NCBI RefSeq assembly: GCF_032362555.1
Contig: NC_083515.1
Coordinates: 9,397,001 to 9,461,000 of the forward strand
Direction: 5' to 3'
DNA length: 64,000 bases
DNA from: Amyelois transitella
Taxonomy: Eukaryota; Arthropoda; Insecta; Lepidoptera; Pyralidae
The notes under the pieces are model-generated. The model was not told the DNA's origin. It was given only the letters and a program-made list of their open reading frames with translations, and ran no database searches. Shown here in pieces: positions 46,010 through 55,737 of this stretch (positions within the stretch are counted from its first letter, which is position 1; every line of letters starts with the position of its first letter). The position numbers and the translations under genes are program-made.

Positions 46010-47370
46010 CTACACCGGGCCGGCCTGTAAGTTGAACTTATTGGGCAACTTTACATCTTTGTCTTTCTCTTCGAAAAGCTCCTCCGTATCGTCATCATCA
46101 AAATCGTCCATGTCGAGAGGATTTCTGTAATTTAAATGTTTTAAATTTATATGAAAAAAGCGAATTTTCAGAACAAACTTATCTTAAGTAACTAACTTAA
46201 AGTGAAAACTTACTTGTTCCAATCGATTTTGTGCCTTTTCCTGAAAAAAAAAAATATTTTTTTAATTTTAAAACAATTTTTGTTCACGTCAGATTAGACA
46301 CAGCGTTACCAGCAAATACAGTAATTTATCTACAATAACCGGGATATGAGTCGAATAAAAATGTCGTCTTGTATACTCAAGATAGTCTCTTACCATAGCC
46401 CCAACTCGATTTCACATCCTCTCTTTGCATGTCGAGTCCTTGCTGGAAGTAATTCTGACCCTCTATGACCACGGTTAACGAAACCAAAATTAGTCTGGTT
46501 ACGCACTCTCGACTTGGGGGTTGTATATACATCAATGCCTCATGTCATGTTCTAGTCAGTTCTCGGGTTTACCTGTTAGTGGCTATGTAATCCTGGTCCA
46601 TGTACTCCTCAGAGACCTCTACGGACAGGGGCTGCCCGCGGTGGTCTTGTAGGATTCCGAAGTAGCGAGGGGCTCGGGTCACGGAGAAAAGGACAGCTAA
46701 AGTACACATATAATTAAATATAATATTAGCCGTTTGCCGTATGGTTCCCGGCACCAATACAAAAAAGAATAGGACCACTCCATCTCTTTCTCATGGATGT
46801 CGTAAAAGGCGACTTAGGGATAGGCTTGCAAACTTGGGATTCTGTTTTAGGCGATGGGCTAGCAACCTGTCACTATTTGAATCTCAATTCTATCATTAAG
46901 CCAAATAGCTGAATGTGGCCATTCAGTCTTTTCAAGATTGTTGGCTCTGTCTACCCCGCAAGGGATATAGACGTGACGATATGTATGTATGTATGTATAA
47001 TATTACATCTTACGATTTTTTTAAGATATAGTATTGGCCCTTTTAAACCTGATACTTAGATATTTTAAAAAATAGTGCCCCAGAATATAAGGTCTACCTT
47101 ATTTTGACGCCAGACCATGATGCTAGTTGCCAAATCATAAGTTTTATAAGATTGCGTTTGTAAAACAAAATTAAACCAGAAATAAAAGAAAATGACAGGA
47201 AATTTCTCTTGAGCCCCAAAACTGAGAGTTCAACTTGGAACGACCAAAAATGAGAAAAAGTGATTTATCATAAGCTGAATATACTTACAGTCATCTAATG
47301 CATTTAACCCTCTAATTGCAATGCACAATACTATCAAAGTAACGTGTAATTTTAACTTCGTTTCGGACAT
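46010..47370 (-). CDS. Gene C: predicted small secreted acidic protein, 115 aa
   Basis: Minus-strand exons 47289-47370, 46573-46696, 46214-46240 (27 nt only) and 46010-46124; introns in phases 1, 2 and 2 with GTAAGT, GTAAAC and GTAAGT donors. The start is ATG at 47370. A signal peptide (about 1-24, LHVTLIVLCIAIRGLNA) precedes a short mature protein without cysteine. RAPRYFGILQDHRGQPLSVE may be a small beta region. A basic RKRHK (69-73) could be a processing site, and an acidic tail (DMDDFDDDDTEELFEEKDKD) follows. C-terminal residues are LQAGPV. No family recognised. The tiny third exon and the dibasic site leave open a secreted peptide precursor, but this is inference. Intron 1 contains a complete RTE-SINE. 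Divergent from gene B and convergent to none. Confidence 0.8.
46735..46999 (+). repeat. RTE-SINE in intron 1 of gene C
   Basis: GCCGTATGGTTCCCGGCACC to GACGTGACGATATGTATGTA with a (TATG)n tail; antisense to the gene. Full length. Confidence 0.9.
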
Positions 47371-49306
47371 CTTGATTTAAATATATTAAAGCGACAATAA
47401 CACCAAATCAACTATAAATGTAATTATTAAAATTGCCGCTCTTAAAAGCTTGGACCACATTAATAGAATTGTCTTTTTGTTTCTGTTTCTATTCCAAGTG
47501 AAGTTCAGACTACTAAAGCCTATTAGAGCGAGTACTTCACAAAAGAAGGTATTAGTTAGTTCAAATGTAGTTACCAAGCTTCCGTTGGTAGAAAGTTTGC
47601 AAAATAAGGCCTTATTTTGTAAATTAACAACTATTGTTCAACATTGTTTCCTTTCAGCGAAATTATGCAAGAGCAAAGCAAAAACGTGAGGAAACAAATC
47701 TTTTACTGAAAGGGTTTTAATTACGTATAATTATCACCATCTTCCTATCACTAATCCCAGTTAGCCTCCTCACCTCTATAGAGAGTCACCAGGGATGCAC
47801 ATATGACCACGACCCTGGATTAGGTTAGTCAGGTTCCTGACGATGTTTTCGTTCACCATAAGAGCATGGGTTAGCACTCATCTTGGCATTCCCAGTTGCA
47901 CCCTCTTTTGGTCGTGCACTTTAACACTTCGAACACTAAAGCACTCAATTACCTAATCAATCGTGTGTCTACGTATGTATTTATACAAACTTGCACGCAA
48001 GAACATCAATTAAAACTAACATTAAAAATCTCCCTGAGAAATCTAAGAAGGTTCGCGACACACAGTACTTAATTGAATCAACTCTATAAGTTATTGCCAT
48101 TCTATCATTGTAGCTGCTACACGGCAACAGATTGGTATGCGCCAGTTAGCAATATTGTTAGGGTTCCGTGCAAAATTGATTAAAATAGTTGAATATTTGA
48201 AATATGTTTACATCTCATTTTTTTATTCTGTGCCTTCTGTGTCATGTTGCAATGTCCGTGATGCCGCAATTGAGTTCTGGCTGAAAACAATTCTGAATGT
48301 GTTCACTGAGCTTAGCTTTATCATTGAGCTGGTGTTGAATTCTTATCTAATAATTCTATACATCTATAGATTTCTCACACATGAAGCCGCCTCTCTCCCG
48401 TGGGGTAAGCGTGAGTACAGACTACATATACCACTTGCCACGATCCCGGTAACTTCTTCGTCCACATTCATCAAATATATTTTCAAGCAACATCGTCCGT
48501 TTAGGGTACCTACACTTCATCTGATTTTTTTCTAAGACGTCCCCGATTTTAACAGGGTACGTTCATTTAGGCCTATCCTTTACAACGGTCTCGTGTACAT
48601 TTGCCTTTATGTTTGCTTATATTTTTATTTTATCCGGAACCCTTGCTACGGACGCCACTCACACTTGCCATGTTTTTGCTGTCCCTACATAAGGACATGC
48701 GTAGGGTCCCACGGGCTCTCGGCGCAGGCATCCAGGCAACCTAAATATGAGACCTAATGCTGATACCGTTGGTACTTTCTCATATTAATGGGAAACATTG
48801 AGGCGAGCTCATTAAATTCTTCTATGCTTTTGTTTATAAAAGGTTTCTATCGAATTGTGAGATATATCGATATTTTTACAGGAAAACAGATGATGAAAAA
48901 ATAATGTACCTACCCTCTGTTAGCGATAATTAATTTAATTTAGTTGATTTTAGTTGACTGTTTCATAAATATTAATCATTTTTTCACATGTAAGTGACGT
49001 CATGGCTTTTTGAGACAAAGTTCTTTAAACCAAAAATAACTTTTGCTGATAATTTGGCATAGGTACTGATAAACATGCAAACATACATATTTTTATTCCA
49101 TTAGGGTTAGATTGAGCCAATTTGTAGTGTAAAAACCTGACTAGCCCAATCCAAGATCATGGTGAGAAGTTTCACTTCCAATAAAACACCTGACTCCTCT
49201 TCAGAGAGTTGAGGATGTTACCGGGTTTAAAGCCAGGAAAACAGGAAGAAGAACAGCTAAGTAAAAAAACATGGATTGTCGTGTCTAAAGCATGGCACAA
49301 TATTAA
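47371..49306. other. Spacer upstream of gene C with repeat scraps
   Basis: SINE B pieces at 47750-47900 (-, CCTCACCTCTATAGAGAGTC, GATGTTTTCGTTCACCATAA) and 49090-49262 (+, AATCCAAGATCATGGTGAGA, GAGGATGTTACCGGGTTTAA). A decayed RTE 3' end at 48390-48510 (-, CCACTTGCCACGATCCCGGT). No gene was seen. Confidence 0.5.
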
Positions 49307-49551
49307 TCTATACTAATATTATAAAGCTGAATAGTTTGTTTGTTTGTACGCGCTAATCTTAGGAACTAAGTACTGGTTATACTTGAAAAATTATTTTAGC
49401 GTTGAATTTAATTAATGGCATTTAGCACCATATAACATCACATTACAACTATACGAGCAAAGAAATAATGGGAAATGTAAAAAAATCCTTGAGGGTTTCA
49501 ATGATGCCCAAAATAACTATTCCACGCGGACGAAGTCACGGGCACAGCTAG
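49307..49551 (+). mobile_element. Non-autonomous Helitron, family 1
   Basis: A|TCTATACTAATATTATAAAG at the start, CACGCGGACGAAGTCACGGG, CACAGCTAG|T at the end. Confidence 0.9.
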
Positions 49552-49749
49552 TTTTTTATAACGCACGGGTAGCATTTAAAGATATAGACGAAGACACAAA
49601 CCCTCTTACCACCATTTCGAATAGGAACGCTTTCCGAGCTAAGCGTATACCTACAAACAGACAAAGAAAATTGGGGGACTTTACTTTTTAATATGTGGTG
49701 ATTCAGCAGCACTTATCACTGTGATCTAATAAATTTATAAATAAATATA

Positions 49750-50013
49750 ACCTATACGGGAAAAATTACACAGATCGAGTTAGCCTCGAAGTAAGCTCGA
49801 AACTTGTGTAACGAGATACTAACTCAACGATACTATATTTTATAATAAATACTCATATAGATAAACATCCAAAACCCAGACATCTATCAACACACATAGT
49901 TAATTACGTCTAAGAGCTAACAGTCTTCAGAAGACTGGTACGCCACATTCAACTGTTTGGCTTAATGATAGAATTGAGATTCAAATAGTGACAGGTTGCT
50001 AGCCCATCGCTAA
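49750..50013 (-). repeat. SINE A tail fragment, then RTE-SINE fragment
   Basis: AAATTACACAGATCGAGTTA and GAAACTTGTGTAACGAGATA (SINE A, 49755-49885); then GCTAACAGTCTTCAGAAGAC, TTTGGCTTAATGATAGAATT, GTTGCTAGCCCATCGCTAAC (RTE-SINE middle, 49912-50013). Confidence 0.6.
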
Positions 50014-50076
50014 CAAGGTTGAAAAAAAAACAAACAGTGATTCCTAGCAATATTTTTAATATCTACTAATCATAAG

Positions 50077-53000
50077 TTACTTATAAAACAAGTTGCCTTC
50101 CCCACCCCACAGCCGACGGCCTCCATAGCCAATCAGCTCTTGTCTAAGAGAATTATACTTCTTGAAGAACAGCTTCTTAAGGATCCTCTTTCTCCTCTTG
50201 TCCTCCTTCAGGCACGACTCCAGCTTGTCCATGCATACATCTTCCCTGAAAGCAAACTTTATTGAGCCTTAAAAGCACAATAGATTAACTTGTGGTTAAG
50301 GCCGTGTGGTTCCCGGCACCATTACAAAGAATAGGACCACTCCATCTCTTTCCCACGGATGTCGTAAGAGCCGACTAAGGGATAGACTTGGGATTCCTCT
50401 TTAATGTAAATCCCTGCCAATCTAAGGTCTGCCGCGCCGATGGATGCATGGCTAGGGGCGAGCCTAGTCTCGAGCGTGCCACTTCCGCCATGGGGTTGGG
50501 CGACCCCCAGGTAATGGCTAGCCTTACCCTGGCATGCGGGGCTCTGCTGGGGCGGACAAAATTTTTCCCTAGCGTCTCGTGGGAATCGCATTATGAACCT
50601 TAAAAAGCATATAAATGGCGGCGATGGTGTCCGCACCCCATCACGTCTCGTTCCCGGCGGGAGCGGTATGCGGTCTGCTGAAAGCCGCTTTGCGACGATG
50701 AATGTAAGAGGAGGAATGAAGGATAAGATTGAGGAAGTATGCCAGATGATGGATGAAAGACGTTTGGATGTGTTGTGCGTGAATGAAACGAAGCGGAAAG
50801 GATGCGACGCGACGCAGCACGGCCCTTACACGGCGTATTGGTCTGGAATTTCCAGTACCAGCCGTGGCTGTCAAGGGGTCGGTCTAATTCTTTCTGCACG
50901 AATGGCTGAGTGCGTGAATGAGTATGAGTGTGTCAGCCCTCGTCTTCTATGGATTAGGCTGAAAGTTGGAATCACTCGGATCTTCGTCCTAGGTGTTTAT
51001 GCACCTTGGGATGTGGGTTCGAGGGGTACAACATCAGCAAAAAGCGAAAACGAGGAGTTCTGGAATAGTGTAAGAGAAGTATTGAAAGTTACCAAGCCAA
51101 ATGAGAAGATTATTATGTTAGGTGATTTTAATGGATGGGTGGGTGTAAAGCGTGATGGATATGAAAAGGTGCTTGGTGCGTTTGGTGACGAAAAGGTGAA
51201 TGATAATGGAAGAAGTGTATTAGAAATTTGTCTAGAGTGGGATCTTTTTGTGTCGAACTCAATGTTTCAACATAAAGAGATCCACACCTACACAAGAGTG
51301 GAAGGTATTTTAAAAAGTATGATAGACTTTGTGATTGTAGATGAAAGATTGAAGAACAAAGTGCTGGATACCCGTGCATATCGTGGTGCTGGCATTGACT
51401 CGGACCATTTACTGGTGATATCCCGGATAAGGGGTATCTTCAATCGCTGGCGGCACAGGGTAAGGGAGCAAACCAGCGCTTTGGAAAGAGTAAAAGTAGA
51501 AAATTTGCAAGATATGGATGTAGGTAAGAAGTATAATAATAGACTGAAGGATGAATTTGAAGATTTAGAGGAAATGAGCGATATTGAAGATGGATGGAAG
51601 AAATTTAAAGAAAGAATTGTGAAAGTAGCTGTTGAAGTGTGTGGTGTAAGTAGAAGAAGGAAAGGAAAAAATCACAAAAATGCGTGGATGAGTAAAGATG
51701 TGCAAGAACTTGTGCGATTAAAGAAGAAAGCATGGCTGGATTTGTTAGCAGCAAAAGCTAACTTAAGAATGCAAGAGGTTATAGATGAAGATGTGAATGA
51801 AGCACGTAAGGAATATAAGAAAATGAAAGATTTGGTTAAGAAAGCTGTGATTAGAAAGAAAGAAGAGTATAAAGAGGATTTTGATAAAAGGCTATCAGAA
51901 GACTTTCAGTCAAATCTGAAAGTATTCTGGAAATCCGTAAGGTCAGCCCGAGGAAATACTATAACCAGAGAGCTGACTAGGATCAGATGCCAGGATGGTA
52001 GCGTTGTGAAAGGAGAAGAATGTGTACTAAAGATATGGAAGGACTATTTTGAAAGTTTATTTGAAAAAAAGGAAGGAAATAAGAAAGATTTCTGCTATAG
52101 CGAAGAAAAAGAGAATGAGATGGAAGGCGAAATTGAAATGTTCGAAATTGTGGAAGCACTTAAGAGTATGAAAGCGGGAAAGGCTGCTGGGTGTGATAGA
52201 GTGTCGGTCGAGATGCTTAAAGCAGGAAAAGGCGTAGTAGCTAGTCAGTTGTACTGCCTTTTCAATTTGTGTTGGAGAAGCGGCCGAGTACCAAAAGATT
52301 GGTGTAAGGCTGTTATCGTGCCACTTTACAAAGGAAAAGGGTCACAGCTGGACTGCAAAAATTATCGTGGTATAAGCCTGCTTAGCGTCGTCGGCAAATT
52401 GTATGCTAAGGTATTGATTAATAGAGTCAGGAATGAAACTGATGACAAAATATGGGATGCTCAAGCGGGATTTCGAAAGGGAATGGGATGTACTGATCAG
52501 GTCTTTTCCTTGCGGTGCATAGCCGAAAAGTTTTTGGCCAAGAGTCAAAAAGTCTATTGCACATTCGTAGATCTGGAAAAGGCCTATGACAGAGTTGAGA
52601 GGAATGAATTGTGGTCAGCACTTTCTATGCATGGGGTGAGCAGTCTCTTAATACGAGCACTGAAATCCTTATATGAGGATTCGAGTGCTTGTGTCAGGAT
52701 AAACGGAGCGCACACTGAGTGGTTTAAGATTGAGAAAGGCGTTAGGCAAGGATGTGTTGCGTCACCGTGGCTGTTCAACCTATTTATGGATAGCTGTTTG
52801 ACAGATTTGAAAGAGTCTAAAAGTGGATTAAGGATGAATGAGTTACTCGTCAAATGTCTGCTCTATGCCGACGATCAGGTTATACTGGCGTCATCAGCGG
52901 AGGAGTTACAGGAGATGGTAAACTGTATGCATGAAGCTTTAAAAGAGAAAGGAATGAAAGTGAACGTAAGTAAAACTAAAACACTGGTTTTTGAAATGGA

Positions 53001-55737
53001 GAAAGAAATGACAGCATGTAATATTTTGATTGGAGGAGAAAAAGTGGAGCAAGTGAAAGAGTTTGTATATCTAGGATCAAAGTTTACATCAGATGGCAAG
53101 TATGATAGTGATATTGAAAGGAGAGTGAACGCGGGGAACATGGTGAATGGAGCTTTGCATGCCTTTGTGAGCAGTCAGAAACTATCCAAAAAGGCTCGAC
53201 TGGCTGTGCACAGGGGCGTGTTGGTCCCGACATTAATGTATGGGAGTGAAAGTTGGGTATGGCAAAAGAAGCATGAAAGCAGAATAAATGCAGTGGAAAT
53301 GAGAGCGTTAAGGAGTATGATGGGTGTGAAATTGAGTGACAGGATAAGGAACAGCGTGATAAGGGAATGTTGTGATGTGAAAGAAGATGTAGTTACAGGA
53401 ATAGAAAAGGGTATGTTAAGATGGTTCGGTCATGTGGAGAGGATGAATGAAAGCAGGTTGACTAAGCAGATATACAAGGAGAGTGTGGAGGGAAAGGTCG
53501 GAGTGGGAAGACCTAGACGAACGTATCTTGATCAAATTAAGGACGTCCTGGTAAAGGGTCAGGTCAAAAGTACCCGAAACCGCCGAGCTTGTATGAAGAG
53601 AGTTATGAATGTGGACGAAGCGAAAGAAGTATGCAGAGATCGTGGCAAGTGGAAAGAGGTAGTCTCTGCCTACCCCTCCGGGAAAGAGGCGTGATTTTAT
53701 GTATGTATGTATGTATGTATAGATTAACTTAATGCTAATAACATTCAATAGTGTTATGTAAGGATCGTAGCAAGTAGAAATCCATAGTCATTGCCTACCC
53801 CAATGGGAGACGTCTATATCCCCTACGGGCTAAACAGAGTCTTAAAAAGACTGATTGACCACACTCAGCTTTTTGACTTGATGATAAAATTGAGATCCAA
53901 ATAGTGACACGTTGCTAGCCCATCGCCTAAAATAAGAATCCCAAGTTTATAAGTCTATCCCTTAGTCGTCTTTTACGACATCCATGGAGAGAGAAGGAGT
54001 GGTCCTATTCCTTTTTTCAATTGGTGCCGGGAACCACACACCAAATACAATTTCAACAAATATTATTGGGGTTATATCTAATTTGCCAAAAAGTTGGAAA
54101 CTACAAACTACCTAGGCAAGAACAGAACGGAAAGTTCTTCAAATCCGACACAGCTCTTGTATACTTACTTATAATTCTGATCCAAAAGCAACTGCACAGG
54201 CTCTGTCTTGGTGAACTTGTCCGGCAGACGAGATCCCGGGGGCAGCTTCGCGAGCTCTTTCATTATGCCCATAATTGTGTTCTCAAGCTGAGCCAGTTTT
54301 GAAACCATCAGCCTTTTTATTACCTGTAGAAAACATTAAAGAGGCGTGATTTTATGTATGTATGTATGATACATACATAAAATCACGCCTCTTTCTCGGA
54401 GGTGGAGGCAGAGACTACCTCTTTCCACTTGCCACGATCTCTGCATACTTCCCTCAATTGTCTTTTACGCCATCTACGAAAATGTAGTCCTATTCTAAAA
54501 CTACAAGGCAAATCTTTTATACCTTGATGAAATTGGGGATGTTTCTGATAGATAGCTAAAAGCTTGACTTCACACAATCCCAACATTTGTTAAGGGTATC
54601 CTAATGCCTTATTAACTACTTATAATACAGTTTTGACAAAGTGAGAATTATGGGAAATATTTTTTTAGGTTACTCTCATCCGGACGGTTAAGAATCATTC
54701 ATACCGTCTACTTCATTCTGTGCCGGGATCAAAATACCGGGGTCGACGTCCCGTCACCAGGGCGGATGGGGGACTCATTTTTTTCGTGAAACGTCAAACG
54801 AAACGATAATTATTCCAAGTACATAAGAATACTATGGATTAAGCATGACAAAAATGTAATGTAAACTTTTATCTATGCCTTTTGTCTCCATATAAATCGT
54901 TATAGACGTGTTAGTATACAAGGATTAGATATTCTTCTTTTAGTCGATGGGCTAGCAACCTGTCACTATTTTAATCTCAATTCTATCATTAGACCAAGCA
55001 GCGGAAGGTGGCCTTTGTCAGTCTTTGTCAGCAGTCTTATGAAGACTGTTGGCTCTGTCTACCCCGCAGGGGATATAGACGTGGTTGTATGTTATGTTAT
55101 GTACAAGGAATCTGACCTTTCCACATCGGTTGCCGGTCTTGCATGGAGTCCTGAATTTCTTGCCAAGGTCCATGGTTGGCAGGTTCTGGATGGCAGAGAT
55201 CACATTACCCAGAGTCCCCGTCTGAGTCTTATCAGCTAAATTATTAACATACAAAATAATAAATAATAATTAGTCAAAATAATTGGTTAAAGAGATACCT
55301 AACAAACAAACTTACTTTCGCATTTATAGTATTAGGTACATAGTAGGAATTATAAGGTACTTAGTTGAGAGTAAGTTACTACTTACTACATCTCAAATGC
55401 TGTTTTATCTTAAAGAACCGAACTGCTCTGTAAAAAAAGTTTATTAGTAGCAGCAGTCCTAATGGTTACCACTTTTAATCTACTATATCACTGTTTGGTG
55501 ATAAAAGACCTTAGTTATTGAGCCTAATGTAACTTTGGGAAGTTGTTGGTATTGGAATATAATAGTTACGATAGGCACTATTGGTATGAAAAGTATAGAA
55601 CTTTACGGATACGCACCCATTTTGCCTTTTCTGCTTGCTGATTTATCATCACGACTTTGGGCGTTCACTATTGAACTGAAAATTACTAACATTGAAATCG
55701 AAATTATCTGAAGGGAACAGCATTTTTTAACAACCAT
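50077..55737 (-). CDS. Gene D: predicted secreted basic protein, 187 aa
   Basis: Minus-strand exons 55617-55737, 55117-55235, 54169-54323 and 50077-50245; phases 1, 0 and 2. Donors are GTGCGT, GTCAGA (weak) and GTAAGT. The start is the first ATG of the frame and gives a signal peptide ending near SSIVNAQ (about 26). Mature features: a DKTQTGTLGNVISAIQNLPT segment, four cysteines (72, 78, 136, 143), a possible helical region (VIKRLMVSKLAQLENTIMGI), KLPPGSRLPDKF, and a very basic KEDKRRKRILKKLFFKKY before a Gly/Arg end (GYGGRRLWGG). No family recognised. Three of its six splice sites lie within about 50 bp of a mobile element: an RTE-SINE 16 bp beyond the exon 2 donor, an RTE palindrome 14 bp before exon 3, and the full-length LINE 46 bp before exon 4. 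The coding frame is intact across all joins, so I call it a gene, not a pseudogene. Confidence 0.8.
50448..50603 (+). CDS. Short upstream frame in the RTE leader (candidate ORF1)
   Basis: A 51-codon ATG frame (MARGEPSLERATSAMGLGDP...) whose TAA overlaps the ATG of the long frame by 11 bases. RTE elements of other animals have a very short ORF1 overlapping ORF2, so the position fits. No motif is recognisable, and it could be chance in a GC-rich leader. A test for conservation in other copies would decide. Confidence 0.35.
   Translation: MARGEPSLERATSAMGLGDPQVMASLTLACGALLGRTKFFPSVSWESHYEP
50593..53694 (+). CDS. RTE endonuclease-reverse transcriptase, 1033 aa
   Basis: Single frame without stops. 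The N-terminal AP-like endonuclease has the expected markers: N37 in TMNVRGG, E65 in CVNETKRKG, GVYAPWD (135-141), GDFNGWVG (177-184), IDFVIVDE and the SDH triad (270-272). A linker rich in Lys/Glu follows (about 300-460). Reverse-transcriptase motifs come in order: KAAGCDRVSVEML, IVPLYKGKGSQLDCKNYRGI, AGFRKGMGCTDQ, FVDLEKAYDRV (D660), GVRQGCVASPWLF, YADD (758-761) with both aspartates, then NVSKTKTLVF and YLGSKFTSDG. The C-terminal part has LMYGSESWVW, RWFGHVERM and GRPRRTYLDQI, the pattern common in RTE proteins. All catalytic residues I can check are present. The last 16 codons coincide with the segment shared with the RTE-SINE 3' end. The start is the first ATG after the leader; the exact start is not certain. 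Confidence 0.95.
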   Translation: MNLKKHINGGDGVRTPSRLVPGGSGMRSAESRFATMNVRGGMKDKIEEVCQMMDERRLDVLCVNETKRKGCDATQHGPYTAYWSGISSTSRGCQGVGLILSARMAECVNEYECVSPRLLWIRLKVGITRIFVLGVYAPWDVGSRGTTSAKSENEEFWNSVREVLKVTKPNEKIIMLGDFNGWVGVKRDGYEKVLGAFGDEKVNDNGRSVLEICLEWDLFVSNSMFQHKEIHTYTRVEGILKSMIDFVIVDERLKNKVLDTRAYRGAGIDSDHLLVISRIRGIFNRWRHRVREQTSALERVKVENLQDMDVGKKYNNRLKDEFEDLEEMSDIEDGWKKFKERIVKVAVEVCGVSRRRKGKNHKNAWMSKDVQELVRLKKKAWLDLLAAKANLRMQEVIDEDVNEARKEYKKMKDLVKKAVIRKKEEYKEDFDKRLSEDFQSNLKVFWKSVRSARGNTITRELTRIRCQDGSVVKGEECVLKIWKDYFESLFEKKEGNKKDFCYSEEKENEMEGEIEMFEIVEALKSMKAGKAAGCDRVSVEMLKAGKGVVASQLYCLFNLCWRSGRVPKDWCKAVIVPLYKGKGSQLDCKNYRGISLLSVVGKLYAKVLINRVRNETDDKIWDAQAGFRKGMGCTDQVFSLRCIAEKFLAKSQKVYCTFVDLEKAYDRVERNELWSALSMHGVSSLLIRALKSLYEDSSACVRINGAHTEWFKIEKGVRQGCVASPWLFNLFMDSCLTDLKESKSGLRMNELLVKCLLYADDQVILASSAEELQEMVNCMHEALKEKGMKVNVSKTKTLVFEMEKEMTACNILIGGEKVEQVKEFVYLGSKFTSDGKYDSDIERRVNAGNMVNGALHAFVSSQKLSKKARLAVHRGVLVPTLMYGSESWVWQKKHESRINAVEMRALRSMMGVKLSDRIRNSVIRECCDVKEDVVTGIEKGMLRWFGHVERMNESRLTKQIYKESVEGKVGVGRPRRTYLDQIKDVLVKGQVKSTRNRRACMKRVMNVDEAKEVCRDRGKWKEVVSAYPSGKEA
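53757..53814 (+). mobile_element. Scrap of the divergent RTE subfamily
   Basis: GTAAGGATCGTAGCAAGTAG, AAATCCATAGTCATTGCCTA, CCCCAATGGGAGA matches the 17.5-kb subfamily end; immediately after the full-length LINE's target site, so probably older than it. Confidence 0.65.
53805..54044 (-). repeat. RTE-SINE in intron 3 of gene D
   Basis: GACGTCTATATCCCCTACGG to GGTGCCGGGAACCACACACC; sense with the gene (both minus). Tail replaced by the RTE scrap before it. Confidence 0.85.
54338..54394. repeat. Perfect 26-bp hairpin made of two RTE 3' ends
   Basis: AAAGAGGCGTGATTTTATGT then ATGTAT, loop GTATG, and the exact inverse (ATACATACATAAAATCACGC, CTCTTT). Two RTE 3' ends face each other tail to tail. 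The hairpin begins 14 bp from the exon 3 acceptor of gene D. Confidence 0.85.
54369..54458 (-). mobile_element. RTE LINE 3' fragment in intron 2 of gene D
   Basis: ATACATACATAAAATCACGC, CTCTTTCTCGGAGGTGGAGG, CTACCTCTTTCCACTTGCCA, CGATCTCTGCATACTTC: the minus-strand member of the tail-to-tail pair. Confidence 0.8.
54899..55100 (+). repeat. RTE-SINE, 5' truncated, next to a splice donor
   Basis: GATTAGATATTCTTCTTTTA through CCGCAGGGGATATAGACGTG and a TTATG tail. TACAAGGA stands before (about 54918-54925) or at the left edge and after (55103-55110), a probable 8-bp target duplication. The right edge is about 16 bp from the exon 2 donor of gene D (55116/55117). Antisense to the gene. Confidence 0.75.

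Larger units (their letters stand above)
50292..53718 (+). mobile_element. Full-length RTE-clade LINE with 12-bp target duplication
   Basis: ATAGATTAACTT is found at 50280-50291 and 53719-53730, so the inserted unit is 3,427 bp. It starts GTGGTTAAGGCCGTGTGGTT, has a ~300-bp leader, one long intact frame, and ends a few bases after the stop in (TATG)n. The leader's first ~110 bp match the 5' half of the RTE-SINE, and since the target duplication lies outside it, that segment is part of the LINE. It is antisense in intron 3 of gene D. An almost identical truncated copy at 27.5 kb and the open frame suggest recent, possibly ongoing activity. Confidence 0.95.

Noticed and set aside
48137-48535. 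132-codon frame
   Set aside because: Runs into a decayed RTE 3' end; the hydrophobic residues reflect T-rich DNA.
50292-50403. RTE-SINE into which the LINE inserted
   Set aside because: The 12-bp target duplication lies outside this segment and no SINE second half follows the LINE, so the segment is better read as the LINE's own 5' end.
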